32,905 bases of DNA from an uncultured Bacilli bacterium (GCA_947627435.1 CANQWB010000013.1:1-32905), one strand, 5' to 3'; shown: positions 14,401-22,960, counted from the first letter of the stretch. A program made the numbers and translations. Notes: generated by a model not told the origin, from the sequence alone.

Positions 14401-15468
14401 ATGGAGTATATTATAATTGGACTATTGGTTATTATTTTAATATTCGTAGTTATCTCTTTTATGAAAAGTACAAATGAATCTAATATTACAGAACGTATTG
14501 GAAAATTAGAAACAACTACCATAAAAGAATTGGGAGAATTTAAAAGTGATTTATCGCAAAATTTGAACAATGATTTTAATTCTTTAACAGAACGCATGGA
14601 TAATAGACTTCGTTTCATCAATGATCATGTCAATGAAAGATTAGACCAAAATTTTGAAAAAACCAATCAAACATTTACATCCGTATTAGAACGTTTATCA
14701 AAGATAGATGAGGCCCAGAAACAAATTGATCATTTATCTAGTGACATTGTATCATTACAAAGTGTTTTAACTGATAAAAAAACAAGAGGAATTTTTGGAG
14801 AAGTAAATTTAAAACATATTCTTACTAATGTATTTGGAGAACAGAATACGAAAGTATATCAATTACAATATACTTTAGAAAATGGTACTATTGTAGATTG
14901 TGCTTTGTTTGCACCAGAACCATTAGGATTAATTGGGATTGATTCCAAATTTCCACTTGAAAACTATCGTACGATGGTAGATAAAAATGTATCAAATGAA
15001 ATACGCGAACAAGCAGAAAAGATGTTTCATTCTGATATGAAAAAACATATCGATGCGATTGCTTCTAAGTATATTATCCCAGGAGTTACTTCTGATCAGG
15101 CCATTTTATTTTTACCTGCAGAAGCAATTTTTGCAGAAATTACAGCTTATCATACAGATATTATCGAATATGCTTATAAAAAAAGAGTATGGTTAACCAG
15201 TCCTACCACTTTAATTAGTACTTTAACGACAATTCAAGTCATTATGAAAAATATGGAACGAGATGCTTATGCATCCATCATTCATCGTGAATTAAAGCTA
15301 TTAGATGAGGAATTCAAACGTTATAAGGATAGATGGGACAAGTTATCTAGAAGTATTGAATCGGTTGGTCGTGATGTCAAAGATATTCATACCACGACAG
15401 AAAAAATTACGAAACGATTTGAATCCATTAATGATGTTGAAGTAGAAAAAATCGATCATAAAGAATAG
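14401..15468 (+). CDS. rmuC: RmuC family protein (355 aa)
   Basis: The RBS TAGGAGGACG precedes ATG 14401. An N-terminal membrane helix (about residues 2-20) is followed by a coiled coil (about 25-130) and the RmuC core. The core holds the signature IDSKFPLENYRTMV, GIFGEVNLKHIL, ILFLPAEAIFAE and VWLTSPTTLISTL. The protein limits recombination at inverted repeats in E. coli and contains a nuclease-like (PD-(D/E)XK-like) fold. It is membrane anchored in many Gram-positives. Length and motifs are normal. The small overlapping minus-strand ORF at 14355-14621 is a shadow. Confidence 0.92.
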   Translation: MEYIIIGLLVIILIFVVISFMKSTNESNITERIGKLETTTIKELGEFKSDLSQNLNNDFNSLTERMDNRLRFINDHVNERLDQNFEKTNQTFTSVLERLSKIDEAQKQIDHLSSDIVSLQSVLTDKKTRGIFGEVNLKHILTNVFGEQNTKVYQLQYTLENGTIVDCALFAPEPLGLIGIDSKFPLENYRTMVDKNVSNEIREQAEKMFHSDMKKHIDAIASKYIIPGVTSDQAILFLPAEAIFAEITAYHTDIIEYAYKKRVWLTSPTTLISTLTTIQVIMKNMERDAYASIIHRELKLLDEEFKRYKDRWDKLSRSIESVGRDVKDIHTTTEKITKRFESINDVEVEKIDHKE

Positions 15469-15478
15469 GAAGTGTAAC

Positions 15479-15991
15479 ATGGAGGATATCAGGCAAAAAT
15501 ATATTCAAGATATGATATATGCAGAGCAATTACTGGTCTGTGTTATGAATGATAAAACCTTATTAGAAAATTTAGAAGTGACTCGTGAAGCAAAGAAGCT
15601 TCAAGATTGTCTTATGCTTCCTAAATCCATTGAAAATCTACTTACTTTAGAACAAGTTATTCAAACATTAAAACAAGCAGTAGAATCTTTTCATAAAACT
15701 CAATCTGATGGAGAAGCGGTAGGCTATATGAAAGTAAAAAAATCAGGAAATGGATTCGTATCAGTGGATGAAGAACCAAAAGATATTGAAGTTCCTAATT
15801 ATCATCCGTTTGATGTACAAAAATCTTCATTAAGACAAACTCCTGATTATATATTTCATGATAAAGTGATTCGAGTTTCTGGTGTAACACCTGCCAATAG
15901 AGGAAGTTCCCATGTACTGATGCTTGCCTTTTTATCCTTCTTCTTTGAATCTATTTTCTTAGTATTATCCTTTTTGCTATATAAGGGGTAA
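15479..15991 (+). CDS. Hypothetical membrane-anchored protein downstream of rmuC (170 aa)
   Basis: Not recognised. The start ATG 15479 follows TAGGAAGTGTAAC, 10 nt after the rmuC stop, so it is probably cotranscribed. The first ~85 residues are helical and charged (EDIRQKYIQDMIYAEQLL), the middle is polar with Pro-rich turns (EEPKDIEVPNYHPFD), and the last ~22 residues form a hydrophobic helix ending in YKG, giving a tail-anchored or single-pass topology with the bulk probably in the cytoplasm. The clean frame, RBS and operon position make it a real gene. No function can be assigned. Confidence 0.7.
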   Translation: MEDIRQKYIQDMIYAEQLLVCVMNDKTLLENLEVTREAKKLQDCLMLPKSIENLLTLEQVIQTLKQAVESFHKTQSDGEAVGYMKVKKSGNGFVSVDEEPKDIEVPNYHPFDVQKSSLRQTPDYIFHDKVIRVSGVTPANRGSSHVLMLAFLSFFFESIFLVLSFLLYKG

Positions 15992-16013
15992 TGAAAAGTG
16001 ATGAGGTGAAAAA

Positions 16014-16547
16014 GTGAAACTATTTATAGGTTGTTCTTCTAGCAATGATATTCCTAATATGTATTTTGATGACTGTAAGGAATTATTAAATGTTTTATTA
16101 AAAGATCATGATTTAATATTTGGTACTGCTCATTCTGGATTAATGGGACTATCCCATGATATTGCACTTGATCATCATAGAGAAATCACAGGTATATGCC
16201 CAGAAATATATCAAGATGATTTCAAAAAATTAAAGTGTAGTGTTGAGATAACTACAAAAAATATTGAGGAACGAACAAGTCAGTTAATTAATAAAAGTGA
16301 TGCCTTACTATTTTTACCAGGTGGTATCGGTACAATAGATGAATTATTTACTGCCATTGACCGTAAAAGGTGCCATGAATTTGATAAACCAATTATCATC
16401 TATAATTCAAATGGATACTTTAATTTATTATTAGAATTTATGGATAAACTATATCAGGAACATTTCTCTCCTTTGATAGATCAATCTAGTTATTTTGTTT
16501 CTGATTCCATTCCAGAAATTATAGAGTATATTAATCGTAATAAATAG
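16014..16547 (+). CDS. LOG-family nucleoside 5'-monophosphate phosphoribohydrolase-like protein (177 aa)
   Basis: The start is GTG 16014 with the RBS GATGAGGTG. A Rossmann-like protein opens with KLFIGCSSSNDIP. It carries the LOG ('Lonely Guy', formerly lysine decarboxylase-like) motif LPGGIGTIDELFTAID and the preceding SGLMGLSHDIAL glycine loop. Family enzymes cleave the N-glycosidic bond of cytokinin riboside 5'-monophosphate or AMP-like nucleotides. Many bacterial members are annotated TIGR00730. The PGGxGTxxE motif is complete. Its role in this organism is unknown; it stands after a 22-nt gap from the hypothetical membrane gene. Confidence 0.85.
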   Translation: MKLFIGCSSSNDIPNMYFDDCKELLNVLLKDHDLIFGTAHSGLMGLSHDIALDHHREITGICPEIYQDDFKKLKCSVEITTKNIEERTSQLINKSDALLFLPGGIGTIDELFTAIDRKRCHEFDKPIIIYNSNGYFNLLLEFMDKLYQEHFSPLIDQSSYFVSDSIPEIIEYINRNK

Positions 16548-16576
16548 TATGATAAAACTTATCAAATAGAGGGTTT

Positions 16577-16654
16577 ATGATGCAAATTAAAACGACAAAG
16601 GAATTAGAAAGTACAGGATATCGATGTTTATTTGAATGTATCAAACAAAAATAG
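16577..16654 (+). CDS. Possible 25-aa peptide
   Basis: ATG 16577 (or the adjacent in-frame ATG 16580) follows AGAGGG and encodes a 25-residue Cys-containing peptide ending ...CLFECIKQK. It is not recognised. It may be a remnant of a larger gene together with the next ORF, which is in another frame. Only the RBS and start support it. Confidence 0.25.
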   Translation: MMQIKTTKELESTGYRCLFECIKQK

Positions 16655-16671
16655 TTTAAAAAGAAAGAAAA

Positions 16672-16869
16672 ATGAATAGAACATTTCGTTATTTTACCAT
16701 TCCGTTTTGTTGTACCAATGCCTCATTCTTATTAGATGTATCTAATGCTGAAAAATTTTATCAATGTAGAAATATTCAAATCAAAGACTTTTCATTCAAT
16801 GGAAATAATTTACCAACTGAAGAAGAAATTCAAAGTTATGAAATACCAAAGGAGTTTATCAAAAAATAA
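16672..16869 (+). CDS. Small hypothetical protein (65 aa), possibly a gene remnant
   Basis: The ORF begins at ATG 16672 with only a weak purine-rich AAGAAAG upstream. It encodes a polar 65-residue protein with three Cys (FCCTNASF, FYQCRN) and no membrane helix or recognised domain. The stop is followed at once by an intrinsic terminator (16868-16893), which suggests it is the end of a real transcribed gene. The overlapping +ORF 16736-16978 has no RBS and crosses the terminator and lon promoter, so this frame is preferred. It could be the C-terminal fragment of a broken gene whose earlier part includes the 25-aa ORF. Function unknown. Confidence 0.4.
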   Translation: MNRTFRYFTIPFCCTNASFLLDVSNAEKFYQCRNIQIKDFSFNGNNLPTEEEIQSYEIPKEFIKK

Positions 16870-16893
16870 AAATCGCAATCAGCGATTTTTTTC
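16868..16893 (+). terminator. Terminator before lon
   Basis: AAAAATCGC pairs with GCGATTTTT around AATCA, followed by more T residues. Confidence 0.8.
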
Positions 16894-16914
16894 TTTTGAG
16901 TTTGTCAAATTCAG

Positions 16915-16942
16915 TAGACATTTTTTAATTTTGTGTTATAAT
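16915..16942 (+). promoter_or_regulatory. Sigma-A-like promoter of lon
   Basis: TAGACA (16915-16920), 16-bp spacer, TATAAT (16937-16942). It is located between a terminator and the lon start, 32 bp before it. No CIRCE or CtsR-type direct repeat is apparent around it. Confidence 0.65.
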
Positions 16943-16974
16943 AGGAATCAATTTAGTTTGGAGGTGTCATTTGC

Positions 16975-19308
16975 TTGAAATCAAATTTACCAGTTATTGT
17001 ACTAAAAGGCATTGTTTTACTTCCAAATAATGACATTCGTTTAGAATTTGAAAATGATGGAAGCAAAACTATTATAGATACAGCAGAACTATTCCATAAC
17101 AATAATGTATTATTAGTCAATCCCATTGATCCTTTAGAAGAAAAACCAAAAATTGGCGAACTACCAACGATTGGTGTCGTTTGTAAAATTAGTCATAAAA
17201 TGGAACTTCCAAACGGGAAAATGCGAGTTGTTTTAACAGGATTATATCGTGCACATGTAGTTGAATATTTGAATTTAAATCAAATGGAAGAAGCACTAGA
17301 ATCTATTGTTGAAAAACTAGAAGCACCATACTTAGATGAAAAAGAAGAAAAAGTATATCTTCATAAATTATATAAAGAATTAGAGGACTATACCAAACAA
17401 ATTCCATATGTTGGTAATAGTATTTTATCTTCTATTCAAGATGTTAGTTCTTTAAGCAAAGCAACGGATATTATTGTACCTTATTTACAAATTCCATTAG
17501 AACGTGGTAATTTATATTTAAATACAATGGATCCCAAAGAACGTCTAGAAATGATATTAAATGATCTTCACGAAGAAGAAGAAATGTTTGTGATTGAACA
17601 TCAAATTGATTTGAAAGTAAAAAAAACATTAGATGATAGTCAAAGAGAATATCTACTTCGTGAAAAAATGAAACTCATCAAAGAAGAATTAGGAGATTCT
17701 GCGATTAAAGATGACGAAACAGAGCAGTTAAAAAAGCGTATCGATGAATTAAATGCACCCGAAAAAATCAAAGATAAATTATATGCTGAGTTGCATAAAT
17801 ATGAAACATTATCTCCTATGTCACCAGAAATTAATGTGGTGAGAGATTATATTGAATGGCTATTATGTTTGCCTTGGAATTACAATACGATTGATAATGA
17901 TGACTTAGAGGATGTTAGAAAAAAATTAGATAGTTCTCATAATGGTCTTGAAGCTGTAAAAACACGTATTATTGAATATTTAGCGGTAAAGCAAATGACC
18001 AATAGTTTAAGAGGACCTATTATTTGTTTAGTAGGGCCTCCTGGTGTTGGAAAAACTTCTTTAGCATTTAGTATTGCCGAAGCGATGAATCGTAAGTTTG
18101 TGAAAATGTCAGTTGGCGGTATTAGTGATGAAGCAGAATTAATTGGACATCGTAGAACCTATGTAGGAGCAAGTCCTGGTCGCATTATTACAGCACTGAA
18201 AAAAGCAAAAAGTAGTAACCCTGTATTTCTAATTGATGAAATTGATAAAATGACTAAGAATTATCGTGGAGATCCTGCTAGTGTATTATTAGAAATTCTA
18301 GATCCCGAACAAAATAAATATTTCAGTGATCACTATATTGAAGAAGAATATGATTTATCAAAGGTTATGTTTATTGCAACCGCAAACTATATTGAAAATA
18401 TTCCAGAAGCATTAAAAGATCGTTTGGAAATTGTCAATTTATCTAGCTATACAGAATATGAAAAAATTGATATTGCCCAAAATTATTTGGTACCAAAGAT
18501 ATGTAAAGAACATGGTGTTAATCCCGTGGGTATTCAGTTTAAAAAAGAAGCAATTATTAAAATTATTCGTCATTATACAAAAGAAGCTGGGGTACGTGAA
18601 TTAGAAAGGCAAATCGCAACTATTATTCGTAAAATTATTACAACGATGGTTACCAAACGTATTGTTGTCAATAAATATATTATCGATATGAAAAAAGTAA
18701 AAGAATATTTAGGAAAAGAAAAATATACGGATATGCATATCAAAAGTGGTGAAGTAGGTGTGGTCAATGGACTTGCTTATACAGCATTTGGTGGGGATAC
18801 ATTGCCAATTGAAGTTAATTATTTTGAAGGAAAAGGAAATTTAATTTTAACTGGTTCTCTAGGCGATGTGATGAAAGAAAGTGCCATGATTGCTTTAAAT
18901 TATGTCAAATCAAATTACAAGATATTTGGAATTGATTATCAGAAATTGATTGAAAACGATATTCATATCAATGTTCCAGAAGCAGCGATTCCTAAAGATG
19001 GACCGAGTGCTGGAATCACACTTACCACAGCTATTATTAGTGCTTTCACAAGTAAAAAAGTAAGTAATAACGTTGCGATGACAGGAGAAATTACTTTACG
19101 TGGAAAAGTATTAGCGATTGGTGGCTTAAAAGAAAAAAGTATTGGAGCTCATCGAAATGGTATTACTACTATTTTCATTCCTGAAGAAAATAAAAAAGAT
19201 TTAGATGAAATTCCAGACGAAATTAGAAAGGATATTACTTATATTCCTATTAAACATTATAAACAATTATATACTTATTTATTTGACACCAATGATTTGA
19301 AGAGATAG
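16975..19308 (+). CDS. lon: ATP-dependent Lon protease (777 aa)
   Basis: The start is TTG 16975, placed 8 nt after GGAGGTG; no ATG is better placed. The product is full length for LonA: LON substrate-binding domain (about 1-200), helical region, AAA+ module with GPPGVGKTS (Lys360) and Walker B PVFLIDEIDK, then the protease domain with catalytic Ser678 in PKDGPSAGIT and Lys721 in GGLKEKSIGA. It degrades misfolded and regulatory proteins in the cytosol. It is monocistronic between its own promoter and terminator. It lies directly upstream of spoVID-ysxE, echoing the lon-to-spoVID region of Bacillus. Confidence 0.97.
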   Translation: MKSNLPVIVLKGIVLLPNNDIRLEFENDGSKTIIDTAELFHNNNVLLVNPIDPLEEKPKIGELPTIGVVCKISHKMELPNGKMRVVLTGLYRAHVVEYLNLNQMEEALESIVEKLEAPYLDEKEEKVYLHKLYKELEDYTKQIPYVGNSILSSIQDVSSLSKATDIIVPYLQIPLERGNLYLNTMDPKERLEMILNDLHEEEEMFVIEHQIDLKVKKTLDDSQREYLLREKMKLIKEELGDSAIKDDETEQLKKRIDELNAPEKIKDKLYAELHKYETLSPMSPEINVVRDYIEWLLCLPWNYNTIDNDDLEDVRKKLDSSHNGLEAVKTRIIEYLAVKQMTNSLRGPIICLVGPPGVGKTSLAFSIAEAMNRKFVKMSVGGISDEAELIGHRRTYVGASPGRIITALKKAKSSNPVFLIDEIDKMTKNYRGDPASVLLEILDPEQNKYFSDHYIEEEYDLSKVMFIATANYIENIPEALKDRLEIVNLSSYTEYEKIDIAQNYLVPKICKEHGVNPVGIQFKKEAIIKIIRHYTKEAGVRELERQIATIIRKIITTMVTKRIVVNKYIIDMKKVKEYLGKEKYTDMHIKSGEVGVVNGLAYTAFGGDTLPIEVNYFEGKGNLILTGSLGDVMKESAMIALNYVKSNYKIFGIDYQKLIENDIHINVPEAAIPKDGPSAGITLTTAIISAFTSKKVSNNVAMTGEITLRGKVLAIGGLKEKSIGAHRNGITTIFIPEENKKDLDEIPDEIRKDITYIPIKHYKQLYTYLFDTNDLKR

Positions 19309-19329
19309 TCATAATCTATCTTTTTTTTT
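19303..19329 (+). terminator. Terminator of lon
   Basis: AGATAG (19303-19308) pairs with CTATCT (19316-19321) around a 7-nt loop, followed by a run of nine T. It overlaps the lon stop codon. Confidence 0.8.
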
Positions 19330-19365
19330 CATATAGTTGAATGAATAGGAAAGGAGAACATAAAA

Positions 19366-20088
19366 ATGAAAAAAATAATTCCTTTTAAAAAAGATATTAT
19401 TTTTAAAACAAATATCGCAGAAATTACTAGTATTTCACTTGACCATACCTTACATATGGAAGAAAATAATTCCATCAGCGGAGATTTTACAGTGAGTGGA
19501 GACTATAAAATGACAGAAGCTAGTATTCATGTAGAACCTTTTTCATATAATTTACCATTTGATATTTCCATTGATGAAAAATATGAGGTAGATCAGGCAA
19601 GTATTGATATTAATGATTTTTATTATGAAATTGTAAATGAAAATGTACTTTCAGTAAATATTGAAGTGGTAATTGATGGGTTAAATGAATCCCTTATTTT
19701 GGAACAATCTCAAACAGATGAAAATGAGGAGGTGTCAGAAGAATTGGAACCAATTGTAATTGATCGATCTTTTGCCGAAGCTACATTAGATAACGAATTA
19801 CTAGAACCAGTTTCATCAGAAGCATGTGATGAAGAAGTTCCAGTAGAAGCAACAGAAGTCGATAGATGTATTGAACCAGAAGATGAAAAAATAAGTTCAT
19901 TATTTGATGCTATGGATGATAGTGTTGAAACATATCAAAGCTATAAAGTGTATATTGTAAGAGATGGAGATACTTTAGAAACAATTTTAGAAAAATACAA
20001 TATTACAAAAGAAGAATTAGAATCTTATAATGAAATGAAAGAAATTCATATTGGAGATAAAATGATTATTCCAACAGTACATGCGTGA
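19366..20088 (+). CDS. spoVID: SpoVID-like spore coat/encasement protein with C-terminal LysM (240 aa)
   Basis: The RBS AAAGGAG precedes ATG 19366. The N-terminal ~105 residues are a beta-rich domain (ITSISLDHTLHMEE, ISGDFTVSGDYKM, PFDISIDEKY) closely resembling the N-terminus of Bacillus SpoVID. It is followed by an acidic low-complexity linker (about 115-190) and a LysM domain at the end (YIVRDGDTLETILEKYNITKEEL...GDKMIIP). SpoVID tethers the coat to the outer forespore membrane and drives encasement; its LysM binds lipid II. At 240 aa it is far shorter than the Bacillus protein (575 aa), mainly through loss of the linker. The stop overlaps the next gene by 8 nt, reproducing the spoVID-ysxE pair. 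No sigma-E/K promoter was identified with confidence. Confidence 0.8.
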   Translation: MKKIIPFKKDIIFKTNIAEITSISLDHTLHMEENNSISGDFTVSGDYKMTEASIHVEPFSYNLPFDISIDEKYEVDQASIDINDFYYEIVNENVLSVNIEVVIDGLNESLILEQSQTDENEEVSEELEPIVIDRSFAEATLDNELLEPVSSEACDEEVPVEATEVDRCIEPEDEKISSLFDAMDDSVETYQSYKVYIVRDGDTLETILEKYNITKEELESYNEMKEIHIGDKMIIPTVHA

Positions 20089-20977
20089 GTTAAATGCCAC
20101 TTTAAAAAAATATCATTTAAAACCATATCATTATCAAAAACTAGGAAAAGCCAATTTAGTTGAAACCGATCAAGGTGCTTTTGTCTTTAAAGGAAAAACT
20201 AGAAATTATAATAGTTCAATATTTGATTATCTAGAGACAAGAAATTTCTCATATTATCCAAGAATAATTAGTGATAGTACCGATGATTATACAATTACAG
20301 AATATCAAGAATCAATTGATATGCCAGAAGAACAAAAAATGATGGATATGATTGATTTAGTTACGTTATTACATAATAAAACGACTCATTATCGTGAGGT
20401 AGATGAAGCTGATTATAAAAAAATATACGAAGATATTTCTAATAATATTGAGTACTTGAATAGTTATTACATAGATATTATTACTATGATTGAAAGCAAA
20501 GTATTTATGAGTCCTTCCGAATATTTATTAGCTCGTAATATATCTAAAATATTTTCAGCAATCAATTATTGTCGTCATGAATTAGAAAATTGGCTTGACA
20601 TGATCAAAGCAAAAAGAAAACAACGTTTTGTTGTTCTTCATAATCATCTTGAATTAGATCATTTTATTCGTAATAAAAATGTATATTTGATTAGCTGGGA
20701 TAAAGCTCGAATAGATTTACCAATTTATGATTTATATAAATTATATAAAAAACATGGATTGGATTATGATTTTGAAAGTATTCTCAGTCATTATGAAAAA
20801 AATTATCCTTTATTGGAAGAGGAAAGAAAATTACTATTTATTTTAATTTCTCTACCAGATAAAATAGAATGGAATATGACTGAATACGAAATGTGTAAAC
20901 AAATCAGTAGACAGATTGATTTTCTTTATAAAACAGAAATGGTTTTATCACCATATTATGTGAAAGATAAAAAATAA
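20081..20977 (+). CDS. ysxE: YsxE/CotS-family spore coat protein, kinase-like fold (298 aa)
   Basis: ATG 20081 lies within the end of spoVID (ATGCGTGA overlap), so translation is coupled. The protein has the aminoglycoside-phosphotransferase/CotS-like layout: an N-lobe with FVFKGKTRNYNSSIFDYL, a helical C-lobe and a catalytic-loop equivalent VLHNHLELDHF. The last reads His187-Asn188-His189, where kinases of this fold have HGD, so the catalytic Asp is absent. The later metal-binding-like segment is ISWDKARIDLPIYDLYKLY. CotS/YsxE proteins are spore coat or coat-maturation proteins in Bacillus, where ysxE also follows spoVID. The family call rests mostly on synteny plus the recognisable C-lobe; the loss of the Asp suggests a pseudokinase. 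Confidence 0.75.
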   Translation: MRELNATLKKYHLKPYHYQKLGKANLVETDQGAFVFKGKTRNYNSSIFDYLETRNFSYYPRIISDSTDDYTITEYQESIDMPEEQKMMDMIDLVTLLHNKTTHYREVDEADYKKIYEDISNNIEYLNSYYIDIITMIESKVFMSPSEYLLARNISKIFSAINYCRHELENWLDMIKAKRKQRFVVLHNHLELDHFIRNKNVYLISWDKARIDLPIYDLYKLYKKHGLDYDFESILSHYEKNYPLLEEERKLLFILISLPDKIEWNMTEYEMCKQISRQIDFLYKTEMVLSPYYVKDKK

Positions 20978-21133
20978 TAAGAAAAATATAAATAAACAAA
21001 GTAGAAATACATTGAATCTTGTAATAATGAAGAAAGTTAAAATTAACTGATAAAAAATAAGAACGGAACAAATAAATAAACCAATAAACCATTTTCCACG
21101 GATACCCCACCAATTATTATGTCTATTTGGCAT
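20948..21133 (-). CDS. Small two-helix membrane protein (61 aa), convergent to ysxE
   Basis: The minus-strand ORF is preferred from the ATG at 21133, which follows CTAGGTGATTC with AGGTG six bases upstream, the same pattern used by rodA here. It has a polar, Trp-rich N-terminus (MPNRHNNWWGIRGKW) and then two hydrophobic segments (about residues 18-37 and 41-60). Its 3' end overlaps the end of ysxE by about 30 nt. A TATACT -10-like hexamer lies just upstream on the same strand (21148-21153, minus strand). The overlapping minus ORF 20904-21113 is in a different frame without such an RBS and is rejected. It could be a small sporulation or membrane-stress protein, but there is no family evidence. 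Confidence 0.4.
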   Translation of the reverse strand: MPNRHNNWWGIRGKWFIGLFICSVLIFYQLILTFFIITRFNVFLLCLFIFFLLFFIFHIIW

Positions 21134-21142
21134 ATGAATCAC

Positions 21143-21300
21143 CTAGTATATCATATGAAATAGTCCAAAATGAAGCATGATAAAAACCTAAAAAGGGGTC
21201 TTATATAGCGAAATTGATATCATCATTTTATATTGCAAGATTACGTGTTATTATAAATCCATCTTAATTTTCATTTTGATAGGTGGGTTTTTTTATGGAG
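21143..21300 (+). other. Intergenic stretch with terminator-like hairpin; possible small RNA
   Basis: No ORF supports this part of the 479-bp gap between ysxE and yqeG. AAATCCATC (21255-21263) can pair with GGTGGGTTT (21282-21290), with two wobble pairs and a large loop, followed by a T-run to 21294. That is a plus-strand terminator with no obvious upstream gene. Nothing resembling a known riboswitch was recognised. Confidence 0.35.
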
Positions 21301-21400
21301 AAAAGACATAAAATATTTTTTAATTATTCTATATATGCAGTTTTATTGAGAATTTGAAAATATACCTCAAGTAGGATATTTATATATTCTTTGAAAGCAA

Positions 21401-21429
21401 TTGAAATTCATATTTTTATATGTTAAAAT
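21401..21429 (+). promoter_or_regulatory. Sigma-A-like promoter of yqeG-yqeH
   Basis: TTGAAA (21401-21406), 17-bp spacer and TAAAAT (21424-21429), preceded by TG at 21421-21422 (extended -10). It lies 27 bp before ATG 21457. Confidence 0.7.
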
Positions 21430-21456
21430 GAAATATAGTGGAAGTAGGTAGAACTT

Positions 21457-21978
21457 ATGGAAAAGTATATTCCTGATATATATCAAAAAAATATTTTCAG
21501 CATTGATTATATGAAATTAAAAGAAAAAGGAATTCAATGTCTTTTATTTGATTTAGATAATACACTCGTTCCTTATTCTGCAAAAAAACCAGATGATAAA
21601 ATTATAGAATTATTCTCGCAATTAAAAGAATTAGGATTCTGTGTTATTTTGTTTTCTAATAGCGGTAAAAAAAGATTAAGACCATTTAAAGAAGAGTTAG
21701 AAATCGATTGTTGTGCAAGCGCAAAAAAACCGCTTACCCAAAATTTTTATCGTATATTAAAGGAATATCGATTCAAAGAAGATGAAGTTGCTATTATCGG
21801 GGATCAAATGATGACGGATGTTTTAGGTGGAAACCGTGTGGGCATTACTACAATACTTGTAAATCCAATTAGTTTAAAAGAATCAATTTTTACAAAACCA
21901 AATCGAATGTTAGAACGACATATGATGAAAAAATTACGTGATCATGATCTCTTTTTCAAAGGAAGATACTATGAATAA
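21457..21978 (+). CDS. yqeG: YqeG family HAD phosphatase (173 aa)
   Basis: HAD subfamily IIIA. Motif I is LLFDLDNTLVPY, with the nucleophile and acid/base Asp pair. Motif II is ILFSNSGKKR, followed by the CASAKKPL lysine region. The acidic motif is AIIGDQMMTDVLGG. The length is normal for YqeG. The gene is conserved next to yqeH in Firmicutes, and here the stop overlaps the yqeH start by 8 nt. The physiological substrate of YqeG is not established; the pairing with a ribosome-assembly GTPase suggests a linked role. Confidence 0.93.
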   Translation: MEKYIPDIYQKNIFSIDYMKLKEKGIQCLLFDLDNTLVPYSAKKPDDKIIELFSQLKELGFCVILFSNSGKKRLRPFKEELEIDCCASAKKPLTQNFYRILKEYRFKEDEVAIIGDQMMTDVLGGNRVGITTILVNPISLKESIFTKPNRMLERHMMKKLRDHDLFFKGRYYE

Positions 21979-22960
21979 ATGTCTTGGCTGTGGGGCAGTA
22001 TTACAAAATAATGATCCTAAAAAAGAAGGATATGTTTGTGCAGATGCCAAACACAAAGATTTATGTGAAAGATGTTTTCGAATACAACATTATAATGAGT
22101 ATAAACGAATTACGAAAGACAATAATCAATTTATTGACAATTTAGAGTATATTAAAAAAACAGGGGATTTAACCGTTCTTGTGATTGATTTATTTCAAAT
22201 GAATCAGAATATTCAAATGATTTGTGAACATTGTTCTTCTAATTTACTTGTTGTATTTACCAAAAGAGATATTTTACCTCTCTCTGTTTCAGATGAAAAA
22301 TTAAAAGCATATACTGAGATTTTAGGGATAAAAGCCTTAGATACCATTATTATAAGTTCCAATAAAAATTATGGATTAGATGATTTATATGCAGCGATTC
22401 ATAAATATCAAGTCAGCCAGTATGTTTATGTCATTGGATACACCAATTCAGGAAAATCTACATTGATTAATCATATGATTCAAAATTATTCTGACTTGAA
22501 ACAAACGATTACAACCAGTATGTTATCATCTACTACATTAGGAAATTTGGAAATTCCCCTAACAGAAAATGTCATTTTAGTAGATACACCAGGAATATTA
22601 GAAGAAGGAAATATTTGTGAACAATTAAATGTTTCTGATTTAAAAAAAATTTTACCCAAAAAAGAAATCAAGCCAATTACTTATCAAATTAAAACCAAAC
22701 AAAGTATTTGGATTGAATCATGGGTTCGAATAGATACAGAATTAAATAATTTAACCATTTATGTATCTAACCAACTAAAAATAGTACGTACATTTCACAA
22801 TACTCCTATAACTCACTTCATTCCACATGTCATACGTGTCAAAGAACAGGAAGATATTGTCATTTCGGGACTTGGATTTATTAAGGTAGGTAAACCAGAA
22901 GTGATTACGGTGTATACATTACCAAATGTACTTGTTTATACCAGAAAGAGTTTAATATAA
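21971..22960 (+). CDS. yqeH: YqeH ribosome biogenesis GTPase (329 aa)
   Basis: The ORF track begins at 21938, but ATG 21971 (after AAAGGAAG) is preferred: it gives the usual start MNKCLGCGAVLQ. The N-terminal zinc-binding treble-clef (CLGCG ... CERCFR) is followed by a circularly permuted GTPase. G4-like VFTKRDIL precedes G1 GYTNSGKSTLIN, and G3 is VDTPGI. A C-terminal RNA-binding region follows. YqeH is required for 30S subunit assembly in Bacillus. The usual downstream partners (aroE, yhbY, nadD, yqeK) do not follow here; a terminator closes the unit. Confidence 0.95.
   Translation: MNKCLGCGAVLQNNDPKKEGYVCADAKHKDLCERCFRIQHYNEYKRITKDNNQFIDNLEYIKKTGDLTVLVIDLFQMNQNIQMICEHCSSNLLVVFTKRDILPLSVSDEKLKAYTEILGIKALDTIIISSNKNYGLDDLYAAIHKYQVSQYVYVIGYTNSGKSTLINHMIQNYSDLKQTITTSMLSSTTLGNLEIPLTENVILVDTPGILEEGNICEQLNVSDLKKILPKKEIKPITYQIKTKQSIWIESWVRIDTELNNLTIYVSNQLKIVRTFHNTPITHFIPHVIRVKEQEDIVISGLGFIKVGKPEVITVYTLPNVLVYTRKSLI

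Noticed and set aside
16736-16978. 80-aa plus-strand ORF running into the lon start
   Set aside because: It crosses an intrinsic terminator and the lon promoter and has no RBS; the 65-aa frame is better placed.
20904-21113. 69-aa minus-strand ORF overlapping the small membrane ORF
   Set aside because: Different frame, deeper into ysxE and lacking the AGGTG RBS found before the 61-aa frame.
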